From NCBI RefSeq assembly GCF_932274485.2, contig NC_065886.2, positions 16,815,501-16,879,500 on the forward strand: DNA of 64,000 bases, given 5' to 3'. The DNA comes from Patella vulgata. Taxonomy: Eukaryota > Mollusca > Gastropoda > Patellidae. The position numbers and the translations under genes are program-made. Under the pieces are notes generated by a model. The model saw only the letters and a list, made by a program, of their open reading frames with translations, ran no database searches and was not told the DNA's origin. Of this stretch, positions 34,166-45,145 are shown one piece after another. Position 1 is the first letter of the stretch. Each line of letters opens with the position of its first letter.

Positions 34166-35080
34166 CGGTGGCTGATAAGGGACATGAAAAATAATATCAT
34201 TTATTTTTTTTTAATATTCACCCAAGTCAATTTTAATATAATTTGGTTTTTTTTATAATTTTCACCCAAGTCAATTTTAATTTACACCTAAGTCATTTGT
34301 AATATAATTTGTTTTATATAATTTTCACCCAAGTCAATTTTAATATAAGTTGTTTTTTTTATAATTTTCACCCAAGTCAATTTTATTTTCCACCCAAGTC
34401 ATTTGTAATATAATTTGTTTTTTTTATATTTCCACCCAAGTCATTTGTACTATAATTTGCTTTTTATAATTTCCACCCAAGTCAATTTTAATATTATTTG
34501 TTTTTTTTTATTATGTTCACCCAAGTCAATTTTAATTTTCATCCAAGCCATTTGTAATATAATTTGTAACATAATATAACCTGATATCAATATCCAAGCC
34601 ATTTGTAATATAATTTGTAATATAATATAACCTGATATCAATACACAGGCCCCTAGTACACATTGCAGTGTATGTACAACAAAACTTGACAGTTGAAATT
34701 TCATATAAGAGATGTCGTATTGCCGCTGTCAGAGTAAAATTTCCCCACTGGCATACTACATTCACTAGCCCAGTCCTGACTGAACAGTAGGACGTTAAAC
34801 CCTCATTTCATTTCAATGCGTTTCACTGTCAGATCCCAACTAAGATTGTGTCGACCCATGCACGTTTATTTTCCCGCCCGAAAGAAACCCCCTCCCCCGG
34901 TACTTTCAAGGCCAGCAACGTGATTTCGTAGAAGAATAGGCAGGACCGCCGCTGACCGGTCAAAATGGCCCATCATTATATTACAAATGACTTGGGTGAA
35001 AATAATAATAAAAAAATTATATTACAAATGGCTTGCGTGAAAATTAAAATTGACTTGGGTGAAAATTATAAAAAAAAAAT
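34166..35080. repeat. CACCCAAGTCA array with inverted copies
   Basis: About nine copies of CACCCAAGTCAATTTTAAT or CACCCAAGTCATTTGTAAT alternate at 34190-34560, and inverted copies follow at 34980-35070. The left end CGGTGGCTGATAAGGGACA (34166-34184) recurs inverted and perfect at 35976-35994. A fragment of SINE family 2 lies inside at about 34684-34816. Confidence 0.7.
34684..34816 (+). mobile_element. SINE family 2, 3' fragment
   Basis: Only the 3' third is present, from TTGACAGTTGAAATT to AGTAGGACGTTAAACCC and an ATTTC run. Confidence 0.75.
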
Positions 35081-35976
35081 AGAAAACAAGGGAGGTAATT
35101 GGGAGATAATTGTGTTATTATTTCCTGTGTAAATGAGTTCCAAGTGTGAGAATGGCACCTATGATCGTATAATTGTGAGTTGACAACCTATTGAGTAAAA
35201 GACATAGAAATAATTACGTTTTGACTTTCTTAGAAAATTTGCAATTTCCGCTTTAACTATTTTAGATAAATATATAGCCACTTGACATCCCAAGAACGAT
35301 TATAGGAAGATAACCTACGGAGCCCATTAAGTGCACGGTTCCACTCTAACATAATTATTTCATGCACGATTCCACTCTTATATACGGAGCTATGGAGCCC
35401 CTTAAGCGCACGATTCCACTCTTATATAATTATTTCGTTTAAACGTTATATCAATTCGTTTAAACGAAATATTAATTCGTTTAAGCGAATAAAGCTAGAG
35501 AATAAAGCTAGAGACCACGATTGTTTTTTTTTTTAAAACATATTTTATTTTTAAATTTGGTCATTCGTCGACGTGTTAAATCGTAAATCGTTGAAACGAA
35601 ATAAATAATTCTTTGAAACGAAATAAATAATTCTTTGAAACGAAAGAATTACATAAAAGTGGAATCGTTCATATATAATTATATAAAAGTGGAATCGTGA
35701 ACTGAAGGGGCTCCGCATATAAAAGTGCTATCGTGCACTTAAGGGCCTCCGTAGTATCACTTTCTAAAATAGTACTCGTATGTCAAGTGACCAGGATCTT
35801 TATTCGGATAACCTAAATCAGTATCATGCGAACAAAGTCGTTACCTGTATTAGTTCAAGTCGTAACAAACGGGAGTTTTAAACATTATGAATTCCTAGAA
35901 CCCCTTATTCATATTACATACATGTTCAAACAAGAACTTGCTGGTGTCGTATATTACACTATTTACCTTGTTACCT
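35081..35976 (+). repeat. Segmental duplication, copy 1
   Basis: This 896-bp segment recurs at 38781-39662, offset about 3,700, with roughly 98% identity and small indels including an extra AATAAAGCTAGAG here. It contains a foldback structure, with CTACGGAGCCCATTAAGTGC at 35310 facing GCACTTAAGGGCCTCCGTAG at 35733. Motifs from its right part recur, more diverged, at 46,900-47,000. Confidence 0.9.
35310..35752. mobile_element. Foldback or MITE-like element
   Basis: Inverted ends enclose subterminal repeats of GCACGATTCCACTCTTATA on the left and their reverse complement on the right, around an AT-rich core with TCGTTTAAACGAAAT. There is no coding sequence. A second copy lies in the duplication at about 39010-39440. 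Confidence 0.6.
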
Positions 35977-36117
35977 GTCCCTTATCAGCCACCGCACAAA
36001 TCAAATATCAGGGTCTTTACTATTTCTAGAATTTTGTCACACACGAGAAGGTTATATCATAGCACAACATCTATCTACAATTTATTAACTGAGGGCTACA
36101 ATGAACCGAAGTAAATA

Positions 36118-36188
36118 ATGGCAAATGTTATAAAAGGATTAATTGCGGGGTCACTCTTGTGTTTTTATTTTTATGAAATACAGGCCAG
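36118..36188 (+). CDS. Candidate signal-peptide first exon A
   Basis: ATG opens a 23-codon frame, MANVIKGLIAGSLLCFYFYE then IQA, a good hydrophobic signal peptide with small residues before the predicted cleavage. It ends two bases into the next codon at AG|GTAAGT. The upstream segment contains the duplicated DNA described at 35081. No second exon is found. It could be a real first exon with a long intron or a relic. Confidence 0.45.
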
Positions 36189-36419
36189 GTAAGTATATCA
36201 CGACTTTATATCAGACTATTAATAAAATTATATTGATTTATATTATTATTTCATTCGTGGAATTAATTTAGAAATGATAGTTTTATAGTATTACACTACC
36301 GAGTTTAAATATTAGATATGAATTAATCCCAAATCTAATTGTCAACCAATTGTAGGTAATGACCCTAGTGCACTAAACAGACAAGATACGATAACGCCCG
36401 CGTACTACACGATTAATCA

Positions 36420-37045
36420 ATGTTAAGCTTTGTTCAAACTGCCGATGTATGTTGTGAGCAGATCGAAAATAAAACTTATCAGTGTGTCTTTAACTTCTTA
36501 AAGAACAATTCAGTACTAACACCCCAAAGAGTGTTCCTTCCAGGTGATTCGGTTTATTTTACAACTAATAGATCTAAATCACTTTTTTGTCAAAATATTG
36601 ACCATAATCATTATATGTACTAGGCTTTTACCAGAGTCTGGCATACCGAAGTTGCCTCAAACTGGATGCTGCTGTTGTCCGAGGTGATTTATTATTGTGG
36701 TTCAAGAACTTTCTTGACAATCGACAACAATGTTTTATGATAAATAAAACATCTTCGAATTCCAGAGGCATTTTTATTCTGGTATCCAAGGTGCAGCGGT
36801 GAAATTTAACCCTATCAAGACAGAAACTTTAACTTTATACAAAATCATCAACACTCTAACTCTACCTTATTAAATGGTGAACCAACATATACATAATACA
36901 CTTTGAAATGAAGATAAACTAAATGAAATCTGTTACGGTACTGAACCCTTTGTCCAGATCATTTGTTCCATCCAGTATAAGAGAGTGGAATAAAATTGGA
37001 ACACTTTACCAACTATCCAACCGCATACGGTGAACGCTCTTATGT
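36420..37045 (+). pseudogene. Decayed LINE reverse transcriptase relic
   Basis: Fragments of a non-LTR reverse transcriptase appear in order but in shifting frames: NSVLTPQRVFLPGDS, AFTRVWH (for KAFDRVWH), GDLLLWFKNFLDNRQQC, FNPIKTETLTLY and LNPLSRSFVPSSIREWN. The catalytic YADD segment is missing, so internal deletions have occurred. The motifs fit CR1- or Jockey-like LINEs. It is an old dead copy. Confidence 0.7.
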
Positions 37046-37149
37046 TTTTAAGGGTCACGTCTTATTGATTAAGGTCCCATTTTGTATCAGAGAAAGTAAT
37101 AGATAGTGAACGTGTTTTTTTTTTAAATCAAGTTATTAACCCACAAAAA

Positions 37150-37905
37150 ATGTTATCTTTATATTATTTATCATTGTGTATTATTTTAAAGTTTTCAGAT
37201 TGTATGTATCTTATATACTTTCATTTGTAAATAATGTGGTATATAAGAGTTTATTAATAATAAACAATAATGCCCCATCCTCTCCCCAGGATACGCTACA
37301 GCCCGTCACATATAAACCTCACACAACAAAACTCTTTTTTTTACTATCAAACAAACCTATCCTATGACACTGGATATGGTATGGTAATATGGTATAACAA
37401 TTAAAGTCAAATCTTTACATATAATGTATTTAAAAATACATTATATGTAAAGATTTGACTTTAATTAAAAATACATTATATGTAAAGATTTGACTTTAAT
37501 TGTCTTTAGGAAAAGTATAAAATTTTACATTACAACGACGATTTCAGTACGTTTGCCATGTAAAATTGGTTTCATGAGAAAGGATTTAAGTTAATTTATC
37601 AATCGTTTACTATGTTAAACTTGTTTCATTGGTAAGAATTGGGCGTAAATATTGACCGTAAACCAACTAATATATTCTCTTCATTATTTTCTAATTGATG
37701 CAACATAGTTTCAAAAGAAAGTAATGCAAACCTTGTCGTTCACGACTAAGAAATAAATATTGATCAAGCACGCGAATTCTTTACAAAGATATTCCTATAG
37801 GAGTAACAAGCCTTGGTAAACAAAGATCTATTCTAGGACATCCGCTTCAAACCACCAAGGGTTCTTTAGTTAAAACGTCAGGCCCCTTGAACTATTTTAG
37901 ATAAA
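37150..37905 (+). repeat. Diverged tandem unit, matching 45,890-46,650
   Basis: It shares in the same order TATTATTTATCATTGTGTAT, GATGCAACATAGTTTCAAAA, GCGCGAATTC-like and GGTAAACAAAGA-CT-TTCTAGG motifs with the segment at 45,890-46,650. Both precede copies of the promoter and signal-peptide exon, so they look like one large ancient tandem duplication. Confidence 0.65.
37400..37500. repeat. Three perfect 32-bp copies, one inverted
   Basis: The 32-mer at 37400-37431 is followed by its exact reverse complement at 37434-37465 and again at 37469-37500. This forms a perfect hairpin plus a direct repeat with a 35-bp period. Confidence 0.95.
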
Positions 37906-37907
37906 TA

Positions 37908-38526
37908 CAGGGTGACCCAAAAAAAATGCCACTCATGAAAACGTCAATTACATGCAAAGTCCTTTTTGCATTTTATTCATATTTGGTACAAATAAACTTT
38001 AGTCTATGCCTGACATTTCTACCCAGTTTCAAAGATTTTGGTTTGATCATCATTTTTTTTATGTCCGTTCCAAGATATGCTCTAAATGTCCACCTCTGCG
38101 CTCCAAGCAGACCTGAATCCGACGTGCAAAATTGTCAATTACTCTCACACACTCCTCCCTAGGGATTCTCCTGATTTTGGCAGTGATAGCTGTCTTCAGT
38201 TCAGGGATAGTCTGGGGATTGTCCTGGTGCACATTATCTTTGAGATAGCCCCACAGATAAAATCTGGGGGGTTAAGGTCCGGTGAGTGTGAGGCCAATTC
38301 AGGATCACACCTTCTACTGATGAGATGGTCAACAAAGCGCTCCCGAAGCCATTTCAGTGATTCATTTGAAGTGTGGGGCGTTTTCAGAGAGATGAACAAT
38401 TTTTCCAGCAGGATGGGGCAACGCCCCACACTTTGTATTGTATTGTACCAAATATGAATAAAATGCAAAAAGGACTTTGCATGTAACTGACGTTTTCATG
38501 AGTGGCATTTTTTGGGGGTCACCCTG
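37908..38526 (-). mobile_element. Internally deleted mariner-type transposon
   Basis: Terminal inverted repeats of about 80 bp start CAGGGTGACCC and include ATGCCACTCATGAAAACGTC. TA dinucleotides flank both ends (37906-37907, 38527-38528). A minus-strand remnant encodes ISRRCDPELASHSPDLNPPD, the C-terminal catalytic region of a mariner-like transposase. At 619 bp it lacks the rest and cannot move by itself. The empty site is seen in the related sequence near 35,265. Confidence 0.88.
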
Positions 38527-38780
38527 TATATAGCCACTTCAAACCACCAGGAGTTCTGTAGTTAAAACGTGGGGGCCCTTTAAAGCGGAAATTGCAAATT
38601 TTTAAGTTATATTTTTAAAATTTATTAAAATAAAGCCTGAAAATAGATGGTATCCATAAACAGTCCTACCTTGTTAAAGAATAATCCTATTAATCCTATA
38701 ATTCACTATTGCCAGCTGAGAAATTGGCAAAAATATCATTTTCCTCTTCATTTGAAAAAAGCTACTCCATGGTGGAGAAT

Positions 38781-39662
38781 AGAAAACAAGGGAGGTAATT
38801 GGGAGGTAATTGTGTTATTATTTCCTGTGTAAATGAGTTTTAAGTGTGAGAATGGCACCTATGATCGTATAATTGTGAGTTGACAACCTATTGAGTAAAA
38901 GACATAGAAATAATTACGTTTTGACTTTCTTAGAAAATTTGCAATTTCCGCTTTAACTATTTTAGATAAATATATAGCCACTTGACATCCCAAGAACGAT
39001 TATAGGAAGAGAACCTACGGAGCCCATTAAGTGCACGGTTCCACTCTAACATAATTATTTCATGCACGATTCCACTCTTATATACGGAGCTATGGAGCCC
39101 CTTAAGCGAACGATTCCACTCTTATATAATTATTTCGTTTAAACGTTATATCAATTCGTTTAAACGAAATATTAATTCGTTTAAGCGAATAAAGCTAGAG
39201 ACCACGATTGTTTTTTTTTAAAAACATATTTTATTTTTAAATTTGGTCATTCGTCGACGTGTTAAATCGTAAATCGTTGAAACGAAATAAATAATTCTTT
39301 GAAACGAAATAAATAATTCTTTGAAACGAAAGAATTACATAAAAGTGGAATCGTTCGTATATAATTGTATAAGAGTGGAATCGTGAACTGAAGGGGCTCC
39401 GCATATAAAAGTGCTATCGTGCACTTAAGGGCCTCCGTAGTATCACTTTCTAAAATAGTACTCGCATGTCAAGTGACCAGGATCTTTATTCGGATAACCT
39501 AAATCAGTATCATGCGAACAAAGTCGTTACCTGTATTAGTTCAAGTCGTAACAAACGGGAGTTTTAAACATTATGAATTCCTAGAACCCCTTATTCATAT
39601 TACATACATGTTCAAACAAGAACTTCCTGGTGTCGTATATTACACTATTTACCTTGTTACCT
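38781..39662 (+). repeat. Segmental duplication, copy 2
   Basis: This is the partner of 35081-35976, including the same foldback element. It differs by about a dozen substitutions and small indels. Confidence 0.9.
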
Positions 39663-40365
39663 TTCATCGCACATATCATTTTCATCTTTGATTGTATCAA
39701 CATTATAAATCAAACATTTTAACATGTATGTAATATTGTATTGTTACAGTGATTATTACAACCAAGGATTTATCTTAGACAGTCTCTAATTGAATGTGTA
39801 TCTAATAGTTTTATTGATATTAACATGGAGCAGGTCCACGAACAAGGGCATCTAGAGACCACATCCTTTGTTGGACATCCTTTGCAAGACATTTCGGATA
39901 GATGGTACTATAATTTATCAGGAAAAGGCTGGCAATATATTTAATAATTCTTCAACACAATGTTGGGTCATTTTCAGAAAAAAATTGCTTTATATTTAGT
40001 GTGTAATGCAAATTAGGGTAAGTTTTCCCGGATAGCAAATTTTCCACTTGCTCTTCATCTATTTTACACCGTCAAGTGATTCTTTTATGTACATGCCAAT
40101 ATGTATACGGATGAACTTAGGTTTTACATGTAAAGCTGTCCATTACTCAATCAAGTAACGGAAAGATTTGAAAAATCCAAATGGTTCTATCCAACCCACA
40201 CTGGGTTTCGAATCCGTAACATTCTATTGGGAAGTCCACTTCCCTGAGCACGACCCGCCATTTTAATCCAGATGAAATATTGTATATTCTGGTTATACCT
40301 GTAGTTTGCATTGTATTTGGTAGTACAGTAACTAACAAATAATACTAAACGGAACCCGGATGTCG
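39663..40365. other. Intergenic sequence
   Basis: No gene is recognised. Short segments such as CTAAACGGAACCCGG near 40347 belong to the promoter-like unit that continues to 40560. Confidence 0.4.
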
Positions 40366-40560
40366 TTGATTCCACGCATCACTAAGTAATAATAAGGTAT
40401 GTAGTATAAAAATCCGTCTATTGAGCATTGCATACACAACTATTTACCATTGTGTATCGATGGAGGGTTGACAGATATAATTGTAAATATGAGAACTTAT
40501 GCTAGAAATGTTTGCTCAATTTATTAATTATGTTTTTATTAGTACGGTTTCTTACATATG
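40366..40560 (+). pseudogene. Broken copy B of the promoter and signal-peptide exon
   Basis: CACGCATCACTAAGTAATAA and GATATAATTGTAAATATGAG align with copies C and D. ATG at 40489 opens MRTYARNVC, but a one-base loss shifts the frame to a stop, and the donor found in the other copies is gone. It is a dead paralogous first exon. Confidence 0.7.
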
Positions 40561-41292
40561 GCGGGGTAACGGGTTCAAAATGCGACCTATAGTTAAAAGT
40601 AGAAAAATCAAAGTCTAAAGTAAAAAGTAGAAAATCAAAAGTAAAAGGAAAAACGTTTATCCAAGAGGGTATTTTAATGGTGGAAACCTATCACAAAATT
40701 CACACATTTTTCAACTTTAAACCGTCACAATTCTACATGTACTTTCATGGATATAATGTTAATTTTCTTCTATCAACTTTTGGCTTTCGATTTTCTGCTT
40801 TCGACGTTCTACTGTCAACTTTTGACTTTCCACTTCAGATTTTCTACTCACGATTTTCTGACTGTGGTAGCTGATAGTGGCCATGTAATTCTCGTCCTTT
40901 TCATAACACAACATCACGACAAAATTAGTGAGAGTATACGGCAAAATAGATTTGGATATTATCGTGTGATTGTTGTCGTAACGTTGTGTTATCATCGCTT
41001 TATTCTCTTTTTGTAAGACACAGAAATACATAATTTTGTTAGCACTATTGTTTTGGAAGACCAAACAGCTCCTTATTCGGTGTTCTTAATTCTTAGTTCT
41101 TAACTCTTAGTCCTGAATTATTATTGTTTTACAAATGAGACCCTTGTCATATCAGATCTATAAATTGTATCTCTGTAAACAAATTTCCTAAAACAAATCT
41201 CCAAATACAAATCTTGCAAAACACTTCTCCCAAAACATTTCGAACCGGAACATTATGACGACGTGAGTGGAACCCGTATTTTAACTCTAATA

Positions 41293-41323
<31 letters not shown>

Positions 41324-41584
41324 AACTTATTAGTATTTAGATTCACCCAAATTTAATACCCTTTTCAAGGCATGTAAAATTAAATGTAAAAGCTATAATT
41401 TACAGTTTTGAAGACTTAAATGGAATTTCTTTTCAGTTGTGTTCATTGTGATATCTGGAATTATGTAATATGACCTGTATTGTGACGTTTAAGACACCCT
41501 CTCCCTTCACTTAATAGAGTTTAGTACCGCACATCTTTTCAAATTATTTTCTGGCACATGTATATTTTCATACCTTGAAACAAT
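40561..41584. other. Intergenic sequence with microsatellite
   Basis: Short direct repeats of a TTTCTGCTTTC or ACTTTTGACTTTC type lie at 40775-40860, and a compound poly-C and AC microsatellite at 41291-41322. No gene is recognised. Confidence 0.5.
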
Positions 41585-41662
41585 TCGAAACAACGCCAGT
41601 TGACTCAATGACAGGCTTTAAGATACAGCGCGCACGTGCTAACCATTCGGCAACCCCACCCC
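41585..41662 (-). mobile_element. SINE family 1 fragment
   Basis: It contains CGCCAGTTGACTCAATGACA and TACAGCGCGCACGTGCTAAC, the tRNA-like head of family 1 in reverse. The rest is missing. Confidence 0.75.
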
Positions 41663-41977
41663 ACCCCCATTTAAAGTTAAAAAACGGATCTTAATATACT
41701 GCTGGAAAGTATGTTTATTGCTAGCTACAAAATGTAAATTACTTTAGACACTTGTATATTCATATGCCTTCAACAAGAACAAATTTGAATGGCACTAACC
41801 TGTATTAAACGAGAGGGGGTGGGGGGCCTGTTTAACGTCAAAATAGAGGCCAAAACACGAAATAGAAGATATCGGGATATATACCATTGAAAAGGTCCAA
41901 ATACTTTCTGACATATTCATATTCACGTACCTTATTAAAGCAGGTATAATTTGGATCGTCTCAACTCTATTTAGTGG

Positions 41978-42337
41978 CTAAGTGGGTAAGACGCTGGCTG
42001 GCTAGCCTGGAGGTCGGGTGTTCGATCCCTGCATTGGCTGAGGAAGTTCATCCAGGTTTTCCAGCGTGGTTCCCCCTTGTCAGTGATGCAGGACGGAGGG
42101 CCTGTCTCAGCTGTCTAGTCCTTCGGATGAGACAAAAAACCGAGGTCCTGTGTATACATTGGAATGCACGTAAAAGACCTCTTGGCAGTTGGAATTCGAT
42201 ATAAGAGTAGGCGATAGTGCCGCTGCCCGGGCAAAATTTCCCTCATAGCACACTGTATGGCGTATGCCTGTCGTCTTCATTAGCCCAACATAGGAACAGA
42301 ATAGTAGGACGTTAAACCCCATTTCATTTCATTTATT
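41978..42337 (+). mobile_element. SINE family 2, full length
   Basis: It has box A TGGCTAAGTGGGTAAG and box B GGTGTTCGATCCC. The tail is AGGACGTTAAACCCCATTTC plus ATTTC units. A 12-bp duplication, TCTATTTAGTGG, flanks it at 41966-41977 and 42338-42349, the left copy overlapping the head slightly. Confidence 0.87.
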
Positions 42338-42569
42338 TCTATTTAGTGGTGTGGGGGGTATTTCAAAGTCAAAATACGTTTCTTAATACGAAATTCCACT
42401 TATCGTGTAATGCATCACCGGAAAGTTATTTTCTATCGCTCTTTCAATACACGAGTATTAGTTATTTACTGGCACATTCATGATAACATGATTTAGAAGA
42501 GATAAAAATCCTCTTTCGTTTAAATAACCTAATTACTAAAAATAGACTACTTTCATTTTATTTTAATTG

Positions 42570-44095
42570 CTGAGCGCCATGGAAAACGCATCACTTTTTT
42601 TCCCAAATATTTTATTACTAGGTGGTTTTGTATGTATAATATTATGCAATACTATGAACTATTGTTTCACACAATGCTCCCAAACGCAAAAAATATCGGT
42701 CCGTGTGCACAAAAAAGAATTGCACGAGATGCACATGAAAAACCCAATATTCACGTGCAGCATTGTGTGTGTGCCCTTTAAAAGCATGCTTTCAACTTAA
42801 TGTGCAGTACATGAACTGTGATCGAAACGTCAATCTGTCGTAATTTGTTGTTGGAGGTGTGAAGGAATCGAGCTAGAGATGCCAAGACTTACTGAAAATC
42901 AACGGAATGAAGCCATGGGAATGTCTAGGGCTGGCATGTCTACACGTGCTATTGCCAGACACTTCAATTGTCATCAGTCCACTATTGTAAGGTTGGTGGA
43001 AAGTGTTCGAGTTACTGGATCAACACGTGACCGTCAACGTCCTGGTCCACAACGCGTTACAACCCAGGCTCAAGACCGCTACATCCCGGTCACTCATCTG
43101 CGTGACAGATTCCGCCCAGCGACTCGAACAGGTGCAGCAGTCGTCGGAAGACAAGGACCAGTAAGTGCCAACACCGTAAGACGTCGTCTAAGAGAAGTAG
43201 GACTCCATGTACGACGACCTTATGTTGGAGCTATCCTCAGGGATCATCACCGTCAGCGGAGTTTGATATGGGCTCAAGGACACCAGACATGGAGAAGAGT
43301 AGACTGGCAAAGTGTGCTCTTCAGTGATGAGAGTCGCTTTCATCTTTATCACGTTGATGGCCGTCAACGTGTGTGGAGACGTCTTGGGGAACGTCTTGCA
43401 GACTGCTGCGTCTTCGAAACGAATCGATGGGGTGGGGGAAGTGTAATGGTGTGGGGAGGCTTCACATTTCATCACCGGACCGCCCTACACATTTGCAGGG
43501 GTCGCGTTAATGCTGTAGCCTACCGTGATGATGTCTTGCAACCAATTGTTGTTCCGATGTTTCGAGCGCACCCACAACTTCAGCACTTCCAACAGGATAA
43601 TGCACGTCCGCATACCGCCCGTTTTAGTATGGACTACCTGGCTGCTAACAACATCAATGTCTTGGACTGGCCAGCCATGTCTCCGGACATGACACCGATA
43701 GAACATGTCTGGGATGAGATTGGACGCCGTCTGTATCGGAGACCACAGATGCACACCATTGCTGCTTTAGAAGCTGCTCTTGTCCAAGAATGGAACAATT
43801 TGCCCCAGGCCTTCTTTCAAACATTGGTAAATCCATGCGACGTCGCTGCATAGCGTGCGTAAGAGCCCGTGGAGGACACACGCGCTACTGACATCTGTGT
43901 CGTACTTTTGGTTTTGACCCCTCTGACTTTGTACCGTTGATTACAAATTAAACATCCATAAGTGTACAAATGTGTTGTTATTGATGTGTTCCCATTTGAA
44001 TATTGTTCACAATAAGAAGCAAAATAAATAAGATATGTTTACAGGATCATTTTGTTATACGAAAAACTAAGTGATGCGTTTTCCATGGCGCTCAG
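42570..44095 (+). mobile_element. Tc1-like DD34E DNA transposon, nearly intact
   Basis: Perfect 25-bp terminal inverted repeats (CTGAGCGCCATGGAAAACGC then ATCAC) at 42570-42594 and 44071-44095 bound a 1,526-bp element. A TA follows the right end; the left flank reads TG, probably a mutated TA. One transposase gene occupies the centre. The perfect ends and nearly full reading frame indicate a recent insertion. Confidence 0.95.
42879..43853 (+). CDS. Tc1/mariner-superfamily transposase, C-terminus frameshifted
   Basis: The 324-residue protein starts MPRLTENQRNEAMGMSRAGM with helix-turn-helix DNA-binding motifs (TRAIARHFNCHQSTIVRL at about 23-40). The catalytic triad is visible: VLFSDESRFHL, HFQQDNARPHTA, and SPDMTPIEHVW with 34 residues between the last two acids, so DD34E. 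It catalyses cut-and-paste excision and TA insertion. A one-base loss after TLVN replaces the usual ending; the next frame reads SMRRRCIACVRARGGHTRY and stop, ending near 43891. Whether the altered tail abolishes activity is unknown. Confidence 0.93.
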   Translation: MPRLTENQRNEAMGMSRAGMSTRAIARHFNCHQSTIVRLVESVRVTGSTRDRQRPGPQRVTTQAQDRYIPVTHLRDRFRPATRTGAAVVGRQGPVSANTVRRRLREVGLHVRRPYVGAILRDHHRQRSLIWAQGHQTWRRVDWQSVLFSDESRFHLYHVDGRQRVWRRLGERLADCCVFETNRWGGGSVMVWGGFTFHHRTALHICRGRVNAVAYRDDVLQPIVVPMFRAHPQLQHFQQDNARPHTARFSMDYLAANNINVLDWPAMSPDMTPIEHVWDEIGRRLYRRPQMHTIAALEAALVQEWNNLPQAFFQTLVNPCDVAA

Positions 44096-44169
44096 TATAC
44101 ATGGAATCTCTGTTAACTCGTGATCAATGCAGAAAATAATATTTTAGCAATTGCCAGTGGATCTTTCAC

Positions 44170-44445
44170 GTAAACTGGCAATTTGTACACAAGACCCCGG
44201 CCTTCCTCGACATCAAAACAAGTTTTTCCATCACCAATGTATAGGAATTCTTCCGCGCTGTACCCAAAACGAAAGGCATCTCTTTCAGTCGTGGGTCTAG
44301 CACTGCAGCAATTTCCATCATTTCACGGAAATCATTGTCGTCTAGTCGCTCTTCCATATAAGCAGAAAACTGTCTCTTCGTGTTGGTGATAAATGTGGGT
44401 TCACCCAGCTGTTTCTTCATGACGAATCCAAGTAAATTCATCAAA
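44170..44445 (-). pseudogene. hAT (ZBED-like) transposase fragment
   Basis: The minus strand encodes QFSAYMEERLDDNDFREM and IAAVLDPRLKEMPFVLG, the LDPR-K stretch typical of hAT/ZBED-family transposases before the dimerisation domain. It is preceded by an AT microsatellite and has neither the RNase H-like core nor the C-terminal dimerisation region. Confidence 0.65.
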
Positions 44446-44453
44446 ATGGCATA

Positions 44454-44457
44454 TATA

Positions 44458-44508
<51 letters not shown>
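44454..44508. repeat. AT microsatellite
   Basis: About 55 bp of TA dinucleotides, interrupted once. Confidence 0.9.
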
Positions 44509-44511
<3 letters not shown>

Positions 44512-44662
44512 CGTCGTACAGTGAGTTTCGCTACACATTTGTTCAGATATAATGTGAAGTCTCTGAAGTGGGTCACACACAGATTTAGCTTTCACCCAGA
44601 ATTCAGCATCGGGCACCCTGGCTACTTACCGAATAACTATCTCTGAAGACGGTATGTATTCT

Positions 44663-44663
<1 letters not shown>

Positions 44664-44702
<39 letters not shown>

Positions 44703-44925
44703 TAGGGGGGTTAACGTCCACTCTACACAAACTAGGTCATTTCAGGACTAACATATGGTTCAATTTTATTTCTATAATTCGCTTGCGCGTAGGCGTTTTT
44801 AGCACTGGAAGGAAACCGGAGGACCCGGAGAAAACCCACGAGGTTGGACAGGCGACCTTACTCCTTGTCACGTACAACCGGGGAATCGAAACCACAACAG
44901 TTGACTCAATGACACACGCTCACCA
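44664..44925 (-). mobile_element. SINE family 1, nearly full length
   Basis: A GA run is followed by GGGTTAACGTCCACTCTACA and the family 1 body through CCACAACAGTTGACTCAATG. The head is truncated where a GGGCCATAA-family segment begins. Confidence 0.82.
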
Positions 44926-45145
44926 TGTATTGCAAGTTTCATCGAAATCAGATGACAATTGTTACCTCAGGAGTGTCCACAAGCTAAAAACGTGATTTTG
45001 GAAGTTTCGGTCCAAAACATGCCGATATCGAAAGGAATCAAGATCTTTTGGAGATAAACCTATATTTCAAATTTCGTCATCGTCAAAATTGTGACCTGTA
45101 GAGTGTCCACAAACAAGCGGACAGGGGCGACGACAATATAAAAAA
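44926..45145 (+). repeat. GGGCCATAA-family repeat, 3' end copy
   Basis: It contains TTTCATCGAAATCAGATGA, ATATCGAAAGGAATCAAGAT and the family's apparent 3' end GGACAGGGGCGACGACAATA, matching 60,440-60,585. Confidence 0.7.
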
